NCBI RefSeq assembly: GCF_048128805.1
Contig: NC_136010.1
Coordinates: forward strand, 20,854,980-20,918,979
Origin: Centroberyx gerrardi
Lineage: Eukaryota > Chordata > Actinopteri > Beryciformes > Berycidae
DNA length: 64,000 nucleotides
Direction of reading: 5' to 3'
A program made the position numbers and the translations under genes. This document shows, one piece after another, positions 1 through 13,720 of this stretch. Under the pieces are notes generated by a model that was given only the letters and a program-made list of their open reading frames with translations, was not told the DNA's origin and ran no database searches. Within the stretch, counting starts at the first letter, position 1. Every line of letters begins with the position of its first letter.

Positions 1-555
1 GATTTAGTAGCACACTTGGCCACCTCATGATGATGCTTGATTGCCAAACAGTTTCCCCAGTGACTTTCATTACCCACCAGCATGCAGTATGGGCAGATCC
101 ACTGCCAAGCAAGCAACACAATCTTTTATTCATTAGTGGTTTGGGTCCCCCATAGATTAATAATTATTCAGCCTACAGGCCAACTGTCACCCTTCCTCTC
201 ATGTACAAACAAATGTCCTTTCAAACCACAGCTACAAAAGTTGATGCTATGCAGAGTTACAATCACCTAATGCAAGAATCAATTTGTGGTTAATGTATAT
301 AATTTCACAAAGGCAGCATTGACATGGCAGTGGCGGCATGTGAAATGCAATCAGTTGGGGTATTGCAGTGTATAATGAGGGTCAGAGCTCTTTAGATTTT
401 TAGATTTAGATTTAGATCTAATATAGTATAGCCTGTGACAATCGATAAAAAACAGCATGATTGGCACATTAAAGTGCATGATATTGAGCTGTATTCTCTT
501 ATTAGAGGCCGCTCATGAAGGTAAAACAGGACAAGATGACAACAAGTGCATGGAT

Positions 556-576
556 AGCAGCAGCAGCAGCAGCAGC
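556..576. repeat. (CAG)n trinucleotide run
   Basis: About seven perfect AGC/CAG units. A short open frame runs through it, but nothing around it looks coding. Confidence 0.85.
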
Positions 577-2666
577 TTGGCCAAAAGTGCTTCTGGCTCC
601 ACAACAGGGCTAATGGCTTCATTAGTGTGGGGCACTAATTAGGATTAACGAGCCTTCTCCGCAACAAGCAAACATCCCTGCACTTAAATCTCCATCCCTC
701 TGTCAGCTTCTGCTATATTCACTATATTCGTTGTGTGATGTGTAATTCACATAATACCCTTGCTGAGGGCTGGCAGCAACCTCGTGAGATTAGATTAAAT
801 TCTGATTCAGTTACATTCAAATTCGGCTTTGGTTAGGCTGGAGTCAATTGAGTTTTAAAGTAGCTGATTCAGACTATTACAGTAATTGAACTTTGTGTCA
901 TGAAAGAACATTTCCACGTGGGAAAGTAGCTGAATTCTGTGAAGTTGAATAGACTCTACCCTTTGCACAGACAATGTGGTGTCTGTTTTCTCTACCTGCT
1001 GTGGCTGCTGTATTGCATGCCAAAGGTTAACCCACAGCTGCTATAATATCAGCATGAAGTGGACAACTGTGGTCCCTTCAGGGAGGATTTTCAAATCCAT
1101 CATATCCTTGCAATACACATGTGTACTCCAAGGTCTCTCTTCACCTGTAATGTTCCAAGAAAGCCCTGAAAGAGGCAGAAGTATAACATCTGGTACTACA
1201 AGCAAACATGGCTATTCTGGGAACCAACAAGTGGCCAGCAAACCCATGAATCACCCGGACTGACCAATGACAGATTCATTTATCCAAGCCCCAGGGAAAC
1301 GAGTCATGCTTTCTCTTGGTCTCACTCTTATTAATCCCAAAAGCTCCCTGATAAGCCCGAGCTAGTCTTTTTAAATGCCACACACTGTGCTAAAATATGA
1401 AGTTGGTGGAACATTGCTGGTTCAGCTTCGAGTCCCCAGTGAATATACTTGAAAGCCTTTTGCCAAGATACTCTCTCATAATCTGCTGTAGTATAAATAT
1501 GCTGAAATAGGTCAAAGGATACGGACTGAGTGTAAATTGAATAGACTGCTTACTGTTTGAAAATACCGGAAGATGTCTTCTTTAGTGAGAGAGACAGCCC
1601 ATCTCTATCAGGAACTTGTATTCTACCCAGAGTTCTCAGTAAAACTGCCTGGACATTAACACTGATTCTTATTCATGGAAAAAAGGGTCTATTGTGCCAG
1701 CTTGAAATGAGCCTGAGCCTGATGTCCAATGGTCCTGGATCGATGCGTTTCATTTCATCAAATGCATGTTGTCTTGCAGTAACAGCAGTGCGTCTCCTCA
1801 ACACCAAATGAAGATGGTTGTTTTCCCCCACTCTATCACGGCTGAAAATAACCTTCCCCCCTCTCTCCCCCCCTCCCTCCTTTTCTTCTTTCTTTTCACA
1901 CTTTCTTCCTGTCTGCATGACCTTTCTCTCAGACATTTCAGACAAACCCACAGAAATATTACCCTCAGAAAGATAAAGCCAGGAGACTCCTCTGGCCATG
2001 TTCCCATTCCCCATTATAATTAGCCTTTATCATTTGGATGGGAGAGACCATACATCATCAAAACAACCGAAAGTCCATTTCAAAGGCACAACCCAAAACT
2101 TTATTTTCTTTCAACTTATCTGCCTTGTTACCAACTCGCACTACTGTAGCTGTAGTAAATGGCTTTCAGGTAAGACTTGTGTACATTGTTGCCGACATGA
2201 TACAGCTGCAAAGATGTGGCCGACTTTATTCTAAGAATGAATGCTAGGATTTACAAAGCTAAGCAGTAAATGGCTCCTTTTAATATTAAGTTAATTATAT
2301 CACTGGCTTGAAATGAATGTGAGCTTTTAACTGTAACTGCTTGCCGACTCAGCAATACCAGCAAATAGAGCATTTGTACCTCATCCATCCCAATAATACA
2401 GATATTGTATGCTTAAACCGATCTAAATTGTCTTTTTTTCACAATTGTGTTGACATATCCCAATCTTCCGTGTCATAGCCAATAAAACAAACACCTCAGA
2501 AAGTTTGTGGTGTAATTCCCTTCCTTGACTCACTGGATTCTGGATGTCTTTATTAATGGTTGTAGGTGTATTCATGGGGCGTCTCTACGGGTCGCTTAAA
2601 CTGAAACACAAGTTACAGGCTCATGTATGAGGCACAGAGGATGCCTGGGCCCATAGAGGGAGTTTA

Positions 2667-2667
<1 letters not shown>

Positions 2668-2720
<53 letters not shown>

Positions 2721-2733
2721 CGTGCGTGTGTGT
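2668..2733. repeat. (TG)n microsatellite
   Basis: About 30 TG units, interrupted near the 3' end by TGCG variants. It is typical of fish intergenic DNA. The 60-100 codon open frames across it on both strands are products of the repeat. Confidence 0.97.
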
Positions 2734-5700
2734 CTTAGGTGGGAGAAGAAAATTGCAAACCATTTCTCTTTCCCACGTTCCACAGTAATGTCTCACTTGG
2801 GCTCCCTCATTCAGATTGCTCATTTTCCAGCTGCTGCTTTTTAATAGGGAGTCTATCCTGTGAGATTGGACAATTGGTGGCAACCCACACAGTGCCATTT
2901 AACGACAGGATCAGTGCTCTATTTGGACTTGTACATCATGAAAGTGAAAGAGCATGACATACGTACTGTATCACTGCATTACTTTTTCATCAGTCGGACA
3001 ACTTTTCACTGTCCTTGTTTGTTTGCAGCACCCGCCCTAATCAGTCTTAAAAATAGGTTTGTATTACTAAATTGTTTATATCATATGAAAGGAATAGCAA
3101 ACAATTATGTCCGTTTGAGTCCAGCTCATGTGTTACAAACTAGTAACTCTTCACATTAATGCAAATGATACCAACATAACAGCTGGAAAAAAGATTTCAG
3201 TTTGCAGACAACAATAATTAAGGTGAATAATATAAGCTTCTCATCCAGTTCATTTGCTGTTTCGCCATAGTCCAGCTATTGAATTAGGAAGAAGTGATGT
3301 GAAGTTAAAGGCAACAGACAGCGAAGGTATTCCGTGGTCTGTTTATGTTTAATGGCATATCACACGGTGTCTAGAGGAATTATGATAATGAAATTTTGTT
3401 AAACAAAGTTTACTGCTCCTTCTGAGCAGTAAAAAAAAAGCAACCAGCTTGGGGCATAGTGCTCATGAAGAGAAATAAGAGCTCATTATTACAGACATAA
3501 ACTGCTGACATTCAGTTGCCTAAACTTGCCTTCATCACATCATCATAGATATCACTTGATTTGAATAATGCAGCAGATTGAATTGACAAAAGAGAATGCT
3601 GCTTTTTGAAGAGCAAATCAATGCTGACAGTGGTATTTGAGCAACAACTTTTCCCTCTTTTGCCATATGGGGAGTTTTCTCGCTGATAATGTGGGAGGTT
3701 TTTATTTTTAATCTACAATTAACTTGAGTCACACTGTACAGACCAAGCTTTGCTGTGTAGCTTAATTACCAGCTGCTAAATTGAAATGTAAATTTGTTCT
3801 TTCTTCTTCTTACTGAGGCAGAACTCTTCACCAGTTTGTCGTGCAAGCACAAGACAAAGAGGAGCATCTTCTCAAATGAACTGCAGGAGTGTAATGTCAT
3901 ATTCATGGGTGCTGAATACAAAGCATTCTGCAAATAGCAGCAATGTAACAAGATGCCTGTATTCATCGACTCTGTGGATGCTGTCCAGGATGTTCACAAG
4001 GTTGCACAAGGATTATTAGCACGTGTTACCTCTTGAAAAACCAAAGCAGGTTGCCACAAAATATGAGTTATTATCTGTTGTAGTTAGCGAAGGCAGCTGA
4101 TACAACTGCATTTGAATATTTAATGCAATTAAAGCTCTGTTCTGTGCTTCCAGCTGTGTTCTTGTTATGCTCACACTTATTGGCTGTGTACATGGTATCA
4201 GTAAGTTGCAGAATATTTTAGCCCGTCGAGCAGGCTCTGCTGCTGTTGTGCTGGGTTCATAAATTCATAATTCTGCTTTGGGAATCTTCTTTTTTAATAT
4301 TCCTTTATTCCTGCGCTGAGGAGAGATTCCCACTGATTCCCCTGTTCCCGACCTATTTCCTTTTTATGTAACATCGTAGCTGTTTAAACCCCTTTGCAAA
4401 TCTTTTCTTGTTTCTCTGTCTTTTCCCGCCTCTTTCGCCATCGCTATTTTCTTCCGCAGATGAGTGCTATTGTTGTTTCCTTGATGCTGTCAGTGAGATT
4501 TAGACCCAATTCAGTCAAAATAGAGGACAGGTAGGGAGCTTATCCCACATGCCTTCTGTTCTTTCATTTATGTGCTCTTCCATCTGGGAGCCTATCTGCG
4601 TAGATTTGTGATTCATGAACGCTGGTTGTTGTATAAATATTTGGTGGCTGAAATTTTAATAAAGCGCTCGAGTTAGCTGCATTCTCCACAGGGAGCTGAA
4701 TTGAGTTTGTTATCCCTTCAGAGGGGGTTTCATCATGAGAAAAACCCAGTGTGGTTGTGAGTACATGCTAATGATGAAAAATTTCTCTCTGAAACAAAGG
4801 GATTATGAATGGATTTGATCTGTTTAGTGAGCATGAATCAAACAGTAATGATAATGGTTGGCAACTGTTGACAATATACGCTTTCAACCCATAAAGTGCT
4901 GAGTGAACCCTTTTTCTCACAAAAAAAAAGCATTTTAGGATCAGAATCAGACTCTGTGTTCGCCAAGTTTACTAAATGCACAGGAATTTGTCTTAGTGAA
5001 ATGCAGAGGCACAACAGTAACTGTGTGATGCAGTATAGCTGCAGCTGTAGAGAGGGATGGTGAGAGTCCAGCAGCTGATACTGCATGAAATAAGCATTGC
5101 AGAGTCTGGATGTAATTCCTGAGGTGAAAGTGGCATAGTGTACAAGACTTTAGTACAATGTATGAAGCCAAGAAACACTGTGTTCTATATATTATTCATA
5201 GCCTTTAGGAAGTGATGGGAATACCGGCTTGCTGCATGGACTGACAACGTGTGGATCCTGACTGACTCGAGGTTTAAGATTTATCTTGTAGAGATGGATT
5301 TTTAATGAACAATGGCACCATTTGGGGCTTGGATGGTTCCAAGGTGAGATAAGTTCATAAAGCCTGACTATGTATGACACAATCAGAGCACTGCTTACTT
5401 GTCATTTTCTAGTCCAGACTGCCCCATGTGGACTCCTCTGTGAGGAGAGCTGGAGAGAAGAAGTTCTCCTTTGACTTTTTAATCCCAGGTCTGACAGCCA
5501 ATCTTTAATTGACATTTGCACAGTGACTCTCCATTCTCTCTCAGGTGTTTCCTGGACGCTCTGACCTCAGCTCCAAATGTGAAGCATCTCAATAAGGTAA
5601 ATGTCCAGTTGAAACTGACATGCTAGCATTACCAATGACAGATATGGACAGATATGACAAAGTTGTTGACAATAGTATAACACATTGAAAAACACACTGA

Positions 5701-6639
5701 AAAAGGTGAAATATGAAAGTTTAAACAGTGTCTTTGGCTACTGTAAATCATACCAATGTCAAATTTCCTCTATCTAACACATAATCTTTCCCACCAGTCC
5801 ATAAGCAACAGCTTTTAACAGGCCACAGGTGTGATCATACAACATACATGACCATCTATAGGATAGATGTGAAGAAAAAGGCATGTCATGAACTTGATCA
5901 GCACCAACAATTCTCCCTCTACCACTCTCTCCTTGGGGACTCCTGAACTAGAACACTGCCCCATATCTTTTCACTGATCAACTGGTAGGCCGACTATTCA
6001 TTTTGTTCACAGACCGTAAGGATGCAATGCAACGCAAGCCTCCACAGTGCTGTTAATAAATGACACAAGCCAAGAATAATAATCACTTCACTGAAAGAGG
6101 TTTTGCATTCATGCCGGTGTACGGCCTCAATTTGGACACATCCATGACTAACTTGTATTTTTTGTTAGTGAGTCACAGTGGCGTCATCTCAGATCCACAC
6201 ACGTCTCATGAATAACGATGAGGCAGAGTGGTCTGACAAATGTTGGACTATTTATGGGTGTCAATGAGAGTGTCATGATTAACTGTGGCAAGTGTGGGAG
6301 GCAGAGCTTTCACACGTGGGAAAATTTACACCATGTCCTTCCTCTCAACTGATTCTGCACATGAAACAAGGCCACCTGTGATTTATCTGATGGCTTTGGT
6401 ATCTCATTTCCAGCCCGCCTCGCTGTGCCCTTCATTGTGTTAATATAATATCGAGATGATTGAAAAAAAACCAAAAAAAAAACAGCTATTGTCATTTTCT
6501 AGGGGGAACATACGCTCGATGTCTCAGGAAGCAAAGCAAATGAATCACTGTGTGCATGGGATAAACGCATGCAAAAACAGCTCCTTTAATAATGTATTAG
6601 TTGACATGCTTCAAGCACCCAGATGCATTTCAATACACT

Positions 6640-7110
6640 TCAGAGTCCTGCAGGACGGCACAGCAGAGAGGAGAGGAGAGTCGGGCTGGGGATCGTTTGC
6701 CACTCTCAGACTGGGCTTAGCTGCGAGGGGCTTGGCAGCCCCTGCCTCTGACAACCGCATTGTTTAAAGCTTCAGGAGATTAGCTCAGCCATAACCGCTG
6801 CCAGGCGCTGATATGACTGCTGCCGAATTTACAACAGGCCCGCTGAATTGAAGTGGGCCTGCCTGGGTCTGGCTCTCCGGGGGCAGCCTCTTGACTTGAC
6901 GGGCAGGTGTGCTTATTCCAGCTGAGCAGTGGGAATATGAAGCGGCGGAGCGGATGTTTACGGCGTTCAGGAAATGTCTGCAGCGCTATTAGAGCTGCGT
7001 GGCGGAAAGCCGGGGTTAGGGCCCTCCGGCGATGCCCCTACCCCTAGGCAATCTCATTTTAAAAGGTTCTCATTACCCCCAAGCCGCCGCAATCAGGTAT
7101 GCTGTAAATC
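6640..7110. other. Candidate conserved noncoding block
   Basis: This is a GC-richer island in an AT-rich desert, with balanced composition and no low-complexity sequence. It includes an ATTGTTT SOX-like core near 6760 and a CAGGTG E-box near 6904. No convincing coding frame is present. The regulatory role is inference from composition only; it could also be an old unrecognised repeat. Confidence 0.3.
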
Positions 7111-9335
7111 CTTCGGATCCAATTTGTTCTGGAGTGGGCTGACATGGAGCCTCCACACCAACTAATAACATGACTTCCAACCTCAGACTCGCACACGTTG
7201 CTAATCCACTGATTAAGAAGTGTGACAACAGCAAAGCATTGGTAATCAAATGAATTAATGATGTTAACAGGGTGTCGTGTTCATCATCTGGACAGTAAAT
7301 TGATTTATCCACTAATGCATCATATTACATACTCTGATGTTGTGCAACAGTTAATTAACCGGTTACATTTTAACTCCAGGAGACAAAGACTATGAAAGAA
7401 GTGTTATTGTCTGAGAAATTACAGCGCTATTCTAGCAGCCAATATCATGAAGAACTACATTTATTGGGACTTATCATAAGATAGATCCACTTTCTGATAA
7501 CTACTTTGATAAATTGATCCTCTTTTTTTTCTTTTGTATTATATGCAGCATCAGTTTGTTCCAGGATCAGTTTTATTAGTTTACTTTCACACCCAATTCC
7601 AGTCCAAATATATGGGACACACAGAACCCTCCCTGTTTCTATCCTTTCAACTGAGAATTGTGTCGGGGCTAATAGAAAGCGGAGGCAGTATTTACAGCTC
7701 CCCCTGTCTTCTGTTTACATATTTTACAGCCCGTCAAGTTCAAGGGCGACCTCTGGCTCAGATTAGAAAGCAATCCCACAACAAATCTACCCAAAGCCAC
7801 AACTATAGGAAACCTAGAATTTCACAGCATACGGTTAGAGAGCTCAGCATATGGTGCAGAGGCTCCCAGCCACAGCGCCTGCCAGATGAGTAAACCATAA
7901 TTCCTTCATTAATAGGGACAAAAGGAAAATTGAGAATAAATATTGAGAATTACTCTTTTACAAGCAAATCCACTCTAATAAAATTCAATTTTAAATGCTA
8001 TTTTTAGTTTGACAATTGCCAAGTGAACCTCATTATACTACTAACAATACAAAAATGTAATTTCATACGTGGTATTCCTGATTCATGGGGATTTTGGACT
8101 TTAGGGCTTGGACTCTTCCGGAGGATGATGATTCAGGATTTTTGAACATGAAAAGGTCTTCAAAGCGAGCGACAAGGGAGCCAAGTCTTGATGATATAAT
8201 AAAAGACAAATCCTACAGCTGCTCCATTGACATTGAATAGAAAACTTATGGAGATAAGAGCACAGTTTCTGCTTCAAAACTTCCAGCACTACAGTAAGAA
8301 AAAGCTTATTTGGATGTAAAAGACTGATCAGAAAAATTCTGATTTGCCCAAATCCTTCTCTCCATTAATTATCAGTGGAGTAAGTTTTGTCTCTTGATGA
8401 TTTCAAAGATGAAAGGCTTGGCTGTCTGGTTTCTAGCGTTTGAAGAGATACGTATGTGTTAAAATATATTATTTATATTGCTTAATATCATAGGAATAAT
8501 GTATATATAATATGTATTGTAGTGGGGTGAGTAGTTTTGTTAGTTTAAGCTGGCAATACATCCACAGTGGGCTTATGAATTGGCGGAGAGATGCTTCTCA
8601 GGCCGTCATGGCTGCTGTAAGATAGTGAAGATGTACTATACTGTGTAATTCCCTTCCTTTTTCTGGAATAAACATGAATGGGTAATAAAGACGTGAGGGT
8701 GGGTTTTTGTGTGCAGCATTTATTTTCTACTGTTAAATGCCTTGTTAACAGCACATCCCACCACACTCTCCCTCCCCAGCACGATTTGAGGTAATTGTTT
8801 TCGGTATGCATCGTTGAAATGCTCCCAGAAAGCAATAAACTGACAGAAAAACACAGCGGCAAGACAGCGGAGACAGCAGCGGCCCAGCCTATCTCCCTCT
8901 GTCAGATGTGTTGCTCATAACAATTAGCTCAGTTTGTAATCAGAGATTTCTTTTTTAAATGAAATTTCAGTTTGAGGGTTTTCGTTCGCTGCATGTTGTG
9001 TGACCTCCATCCTCATTATGATTGGAAGGAGGATGTAGTGGGATTTGAGCACCCATTTCTATTTTCTCCAGCTAGTAGTGAATAAAGCGTGAACAGATGT
9101 TAGCATGTAGGTTTGTTTTTGCAAACGAGAGCTCTAAGTTTGCAGTTTTGCAGATTGGGGTCACTGGAGGTGTTTCTCTCATTAGAAGTTTCCACAACCT
9201 TTTCCAAAGAACTTTCCCCACAGATGTTCCTGTGAATATTAAATCTCCCCCTATATCCGCCTTCCCCTTTTTACTTTGCTGTCTATCACACTGAATCAAC
9301 TCCTGTGCTTTCAGTGAAATATTGAATGCCGCCGC
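7111..9335. other. Noncoding intergenic DNA, desert part 2
   Basis: AT-rich and repeat-poor. The 119-codon frame at 7534-7893 has no recognisable domain or splice context. I see nothing supportable here. Confidence 0.55.
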
Positions 9336-9690
9336 GTGTCATTATGTCATTATGTAATGATATTGCTGTCTGGTTGGCTGCGAGGCAGCGAGCTCCGTGC
9401 TCGGTGTCACAGCTCTGTGGCTGCTAAGCATGGAGTGGCAGCTGCCTCCGCCCCGCAGGGTCCCCGGGGAGCTGGAAGGGCACGGCACAGCAAGGCCTGG
9501 TTCACGGCTAAATGGAGATGCTCCCCCGGCCGCGCTGATGCTCCTCGCAAGCCCGGGCTGTACAGCAACGCGGTCTGCCTCGTATTCAGAGATGACATTT
9601 CAAGCCATATCCGCTGGGAAGCCTCGTGCAAAGGGCCGTGCAAGAGGGAGGGAATATCAGCAGGATCAAGATGGAAGATGATATGTTAAA
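9336..9690. other. Second GC-rich candidate noncoding block
   Basis: A GC-rich interval of about 350 bp in AT-rich DNA, with several CpG dinucleotides around 9440-9560. Overlapping open frames exist in three registers, which suggests composition and not coding selection. It may be a regulatory element or an isolated CpG-rich promoter. Confidence 0.28.
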
Positions 9691-9837
9691 ATCAAGATTG
9701 GAGTAAAAGTATAAATCCACTCACTTCAGGCACCTTGTACGTGCAGGTTGGCAGCTTGGAATAATGCCAAGGAGGCTCTTTCTTGTACTTTCTTGTTCTT
9801 ACTGCTTTCACAGATGCATGCAACAAAACCAAAATAT

Positions 9838-9857
9838 CCCCCCCCCCCCCCCTCCCC
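9838..9857. repeat. Poly-C run
   Basis: Fifteen consecutive C, then T and four C. On the minus strand this is a G-tract. Runs of this kind are prone to sequencing-length error. Confidence 0.9.
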
Positions 9858-10479
9858 AATTGATGGATGTTACATAAGTGACCCGGCATTTTCTTTTTGA
9901 TTTGATTAGCCATGGTAAATCACTCTGAAATCCCCTCGGTCAAGCTGTTCAGTGTATAGCAAGTGTGCAGGGACAGAACTGATAGGCTACAGCAGAGCGC
10001 CATGGCAGTGTGCATATAGCTTAGCACTGGCTGATCAAAGGCCAGAACCAGTCTGCCGGAGAGAAAGCATCGCCCGAGGAGCGAGTCTACGCCCGGGGAG
10101 CACTGAATTAAAAAAAAGGTGAAGAAACTGAACTTCTGCGTCAATTAATGAGCTCTTTTCTATTCAATTCTATCTTGTTTCCTTCTTTCTTTGTCTCACT
10201 CGTTTTACTGTCTTCTCTCCTCACACGGTCTCACTTTCTTTCCTGTTCCTCCTCTTTTGAAAGAGAATATTAAACACTCATAGTTCCCCAATATGTACCC
10301 AACTGAATACCTCGGATCCCCTCCAACTAATTTGTCTTATGTCTCTAAAGCTGATAAAACTGACAAGTCTGGCCTCTATTCATCAGGTAAAAGTGACCAA
10401 GGCATTCATTTTACCCCTATAGCTGTGTTTGAAATGTCAGGAGCACCACCAGAAAATTGACAAGAGGACGTACTCTTAC

Positions 10480-10830
10480 ATGCTAATCACCCCCGGAGAC
10501 GCCGTTCCCCTCGTTAATCATTTCTTTCAAAGCGAAATCTCGGCCTTGACATCGGCTGCTACTCTGACACGGACGCCCTGTGAAAAAGATGACATTTCTC
10601 CTCTCGCCTCTTTTCAAACATCTGGTTTACGGAGGTGATTTTGAGATTGACGCTCGGAGGCTTTTGAGGCTCCACTTCGGCAGTCCTGTCACGACGCCGC
10701 GGCTCCATTCACACATCTCAATCACTCCGCCGCAGCTGGGATTAAAGCTTTAGTCAGGTGGAGGTCTTTGAGCTTGGTCTCACAGACGCACTAATGCCGC
10801 CTAATGTTAATGTTTTTAGAGCTTGTCAGA
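10480..10830. other. Third candidate conserved noncoding block
   Basis: Moderately GC-rich, non-repetitive sequence with several TAAT cores near its 3' end, for example in the CTAATG repeats around 10790-10810. A pyrimidine-rich stretch precedes it. It lacks a sustained coding frame. Its regulatory nature is only a guess from composition. Confidence 0.25.
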
Positions 10831-11076
10831 GGAAATGAAGGTACATAGGTAAGTTTCCTTTCATCAGGCCAATAACTGGAGTCAATGCCACACGTAATCT
10901 CTACCTGTGACTGGCAATGAAGGCTCCTGACGAAAGGAATCAAGCATGCCATGTCGACGTGAAGAGGAGTGACGCCTGATCTCTTCTGAAATTCCTTGAG
11001 TGATCTGCGGTGATGCCTGTCTGTGTTCCTAATGCAGACGCAGGAGATGATGAGTTTCAGAAGTAATTAGCATTAC

Positions 11077-11079
<3 letters not shown>

Positions 11080-11117
<38 letters not shown>
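11080..11117. repeat. (TG)n microsatellite
   Basis: A pure dinucleotide tract of about 18 units in intergenic DNA. Confidence 0.96.
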
Positions 11118-11118
<1 letters not shown>

Positions 11119-12543
11119 CTGCTTTTGGGGCCCACATCAGTATTCCCCTCCAGCTCTTGTCAAGCTCTTCAGATTTGGCATGTCATGCAGTAGGGGGGAG
11201 ATAGCTGGCAAAATGGATAGTTAGAAGATCAGCAGGCCCTCGATCGTTCACAAGGACATTCACTTGGACTGAAAGCTGAGGAAAAATTTACAGAATAATG
11301 AGTGAGTGAGTGGATAAATGCAGAGATGGATGGATGGATGATGCATGCATGACTGTTCAAGCAGTTGCGTGCTATGCGCTGTTGTTCAAAATGAACAAAG
11401 CTAATATCGTCTGGCTTCTGGCCTCAGATAAACCCTTATGTGATGTAACGTGTTGCATCTTTAATCTCCCTTATCCTTTATTGAAGCATGCCTCTGTGAT
11501 GATGCGTCCCTTAACATCAGCTTCAGGGTCGCACCCTGTAGAGATTGGCAGGTTTTATAATGACTTCCTGCTGATCCCGAAATGAATGACGCCGCTGTCT
11601 GAGAGAGCAAGAGGGATTCGTCATGCATGCAAATTGCCATTTGCCCATTTGAGGTAATCCGAGTGGAACGCAATACCTCTGGTTAGGGCATCATTAGGGT
11701 GATGAAATAGTCGAAGAAAAATAGCAAAGCCTAAATTCCCCCATAAGCAGTTACAATTAAATATCAGTATTGTTTTTTGGGGGCTTTAATTTAATTTTGG
11801 GAAGGTGGGCTTGAATCAGGCACACAGCCGATACCATGTTAGAGTCTGACTGAAACAGCAGTGAAATTGTGTGACTTTTCCTAGAGTTTCCACCCATTTA
11901 AAAAAATGACACACTGTCCAAATAGAGTCTCTACACCATGTGGGTCCAAAGATTATGCTAGGGGTCAAATTTGACTTTATTGAAAATACAAAAAACCTAA
12001 TTAATCTCATAGGTGTTCATGGGTGACTAGTTGGTTAGTAAGATAATACTATACTATATACTACATACATAATACTATTGGAGTTAAAATATTTATTATG
12101 ACTGCTGTGAGTTGGTTTAGCCATTCCGCTAACATAAGAGATGTAACCGATTTGCTAACATAAACGGTTTACTGTAGTCAGCAGTGTATAATCCGATGGC
12201 AAAAATAAACTTGTCATATCTAAAAATGCAACCTGGCTCGCCCCAGCTAATAGGCTGCAGAGGTCCAGCCTGTTTGTTTTTGTCGATCCTTGTTTATTCA
12301 GGTACTGCGGCCGTGGCTGTGATCCATTCACGGCTCCCTCTGCGGCATGTGCCAACCCTCTCACATGCCAGCCAAGTCCACCCACTCCACTGCCCCCTTT
12401 ATCCACCTGCCACTCTCTGTAGCTCATCAAACACTGGAAAAGCCTTATCTTACCCCGAAACACTGTCTACCTAAATGAAATGCCCCCAGTGTTGTGTGTG
12501 TCTGTTTGTGTCTTGGCCCAGTTTCATTTGTGACTCTATGGGT

Positions 12544-12594
12544 TTGTGTGTGTGTGTGTGTGTGTGTGTCTGTGTGTGACTGCGTGTGTGTGTG
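12544..12594. repeat. (TG)n microsatellite, imperfect
   Basis: TG tract with CTG and GACTGCG interruptions. The 166-codon minus-strand frame at 12445-12945 exists because it reads through this repeat as CA units (His/Thr-rich), so it is not a gene. Confidence 0.95.
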
Positions 12595-13399
12595 CCTAAG
12601 TGATTGCTCTCTTGTTCCTTGTTTCACTGTTCCCCAGGTAATAGGGAGCTTGGGAACAAACGGATGCTGGACTGATTGCCTCTTCGCTGTCCAACCAAAT
12701 ACTCCGTGGGTAAATGTGGATTTTTTTGGACAGCGCTTTGTTTTCTTCCACTTCAAAAGTATTTGCTCGCGAAACTTTCTCCAAAGCGCTTCCGTTCGGT
12801 CATGACATTCGCAATGCCTTATAGTGAGACCTGAAAGAACTAAAAATGCTGCACCAGACTGAACCCGGAGACCTCCAGGTATCATGACAAATACACCTCC
12901 GCTGTTGCTGCAAATAGCTGCAAATGTGATGCTAATTGCAGCCAATTACTTCCCTGTTGCCCCCCGGTATTATGCAAGAGCTAAACATGTGCAGCCTTGA
13001 GCAGGGAGGGAAATGACATGGCTGTAATGTTATTCCTCTCTCTCTCTATCTGCAGCGAGCAGTAGTTTAGATCAATGACAAAAAAGACGTTATTATCTAG
13101 AAGGGTGCATTATCTTTATCACAACCCGCTGGCTGTTTTTAATCAGGGATAGCCGTGTTGCTAGTAGGGGAGAAAGCCAAGGTGAGAGGAAAGCCATGTC
13201 GGAGATCCAAAGACACCTTACTATATTTGCTGAAGGACTAGTTTGACACTAATCGCATTGCATTACTGTGTTTTATCTTTATTTTACATCATGAATTCCT
13301 CCTAACCATTTCACTATCTCTTCACATTTTGCTTCTCTACAACTAAATTTGTTTTATTGTGAACATTGCTGATGTCAGAATGTAACTGCAGCAGTCACA

Positions 13400-13720
13400 G
13401 GTGTGACACGAAGTTGATGCAACGTGTAATTGGATCTCGCCATTACGATCAGCGGGGCAGCTGACGCACAAACGCAAGAACCACAAAAACAATTTCAGCG
13501 GGCCAAAACAGAGACAAGAGCGGCACCAGCTCCGATTAGCTGCCATAAAAGAACACTTTGGAAACACAAACCTGTGCTTCCAGGTTATTGATTTCATAAT
13601 TAGTCGGCGTAATGGCTTTCTGGTGACGTCAGCGGGCAACAACATTGCCAGGAGGCTAAACGGGATGCGTGTCACCTTCCTGTAATCCTCCTGTTCTGTA
13701 GCCTGCGGTGGAACAGCATC
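13400..13720. promoter_or_regulatory. Candidate enhancer-like block with a CRE
   Basis: A non-repetitive block containing the palindromic cAMP response element TGACGTCA at 13624-13631, preceded by two TAATT/TAAT homeodomain-type cores at about 13598-13612. A 177-codon minus frame (13343-13876) covers it but shows no domain, no gene-like start and no splice context. A regulatory role is inference from motif clustering. Confidence 0.33.

Larger units (their letters stand above)
1..6630. other. Noncoding intergenic DNA, desert part 1
   Basis: AT-rich sequence with only short open frames on both strands, none resembling a known protein. It holds a short CAG run and a (TG)n tract, listed separately, plus pyrimidine-rich stretches around 1850-1900. 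I see no RNA gene and no convincing exon with flanking splice sites. Confidence 0.6.

Noticed and set aside
12445..12945. 166-codon minus-strand open frame
   Set aside because: Depends on reading through a (CA)n microsatellite as His/Thr repeats.
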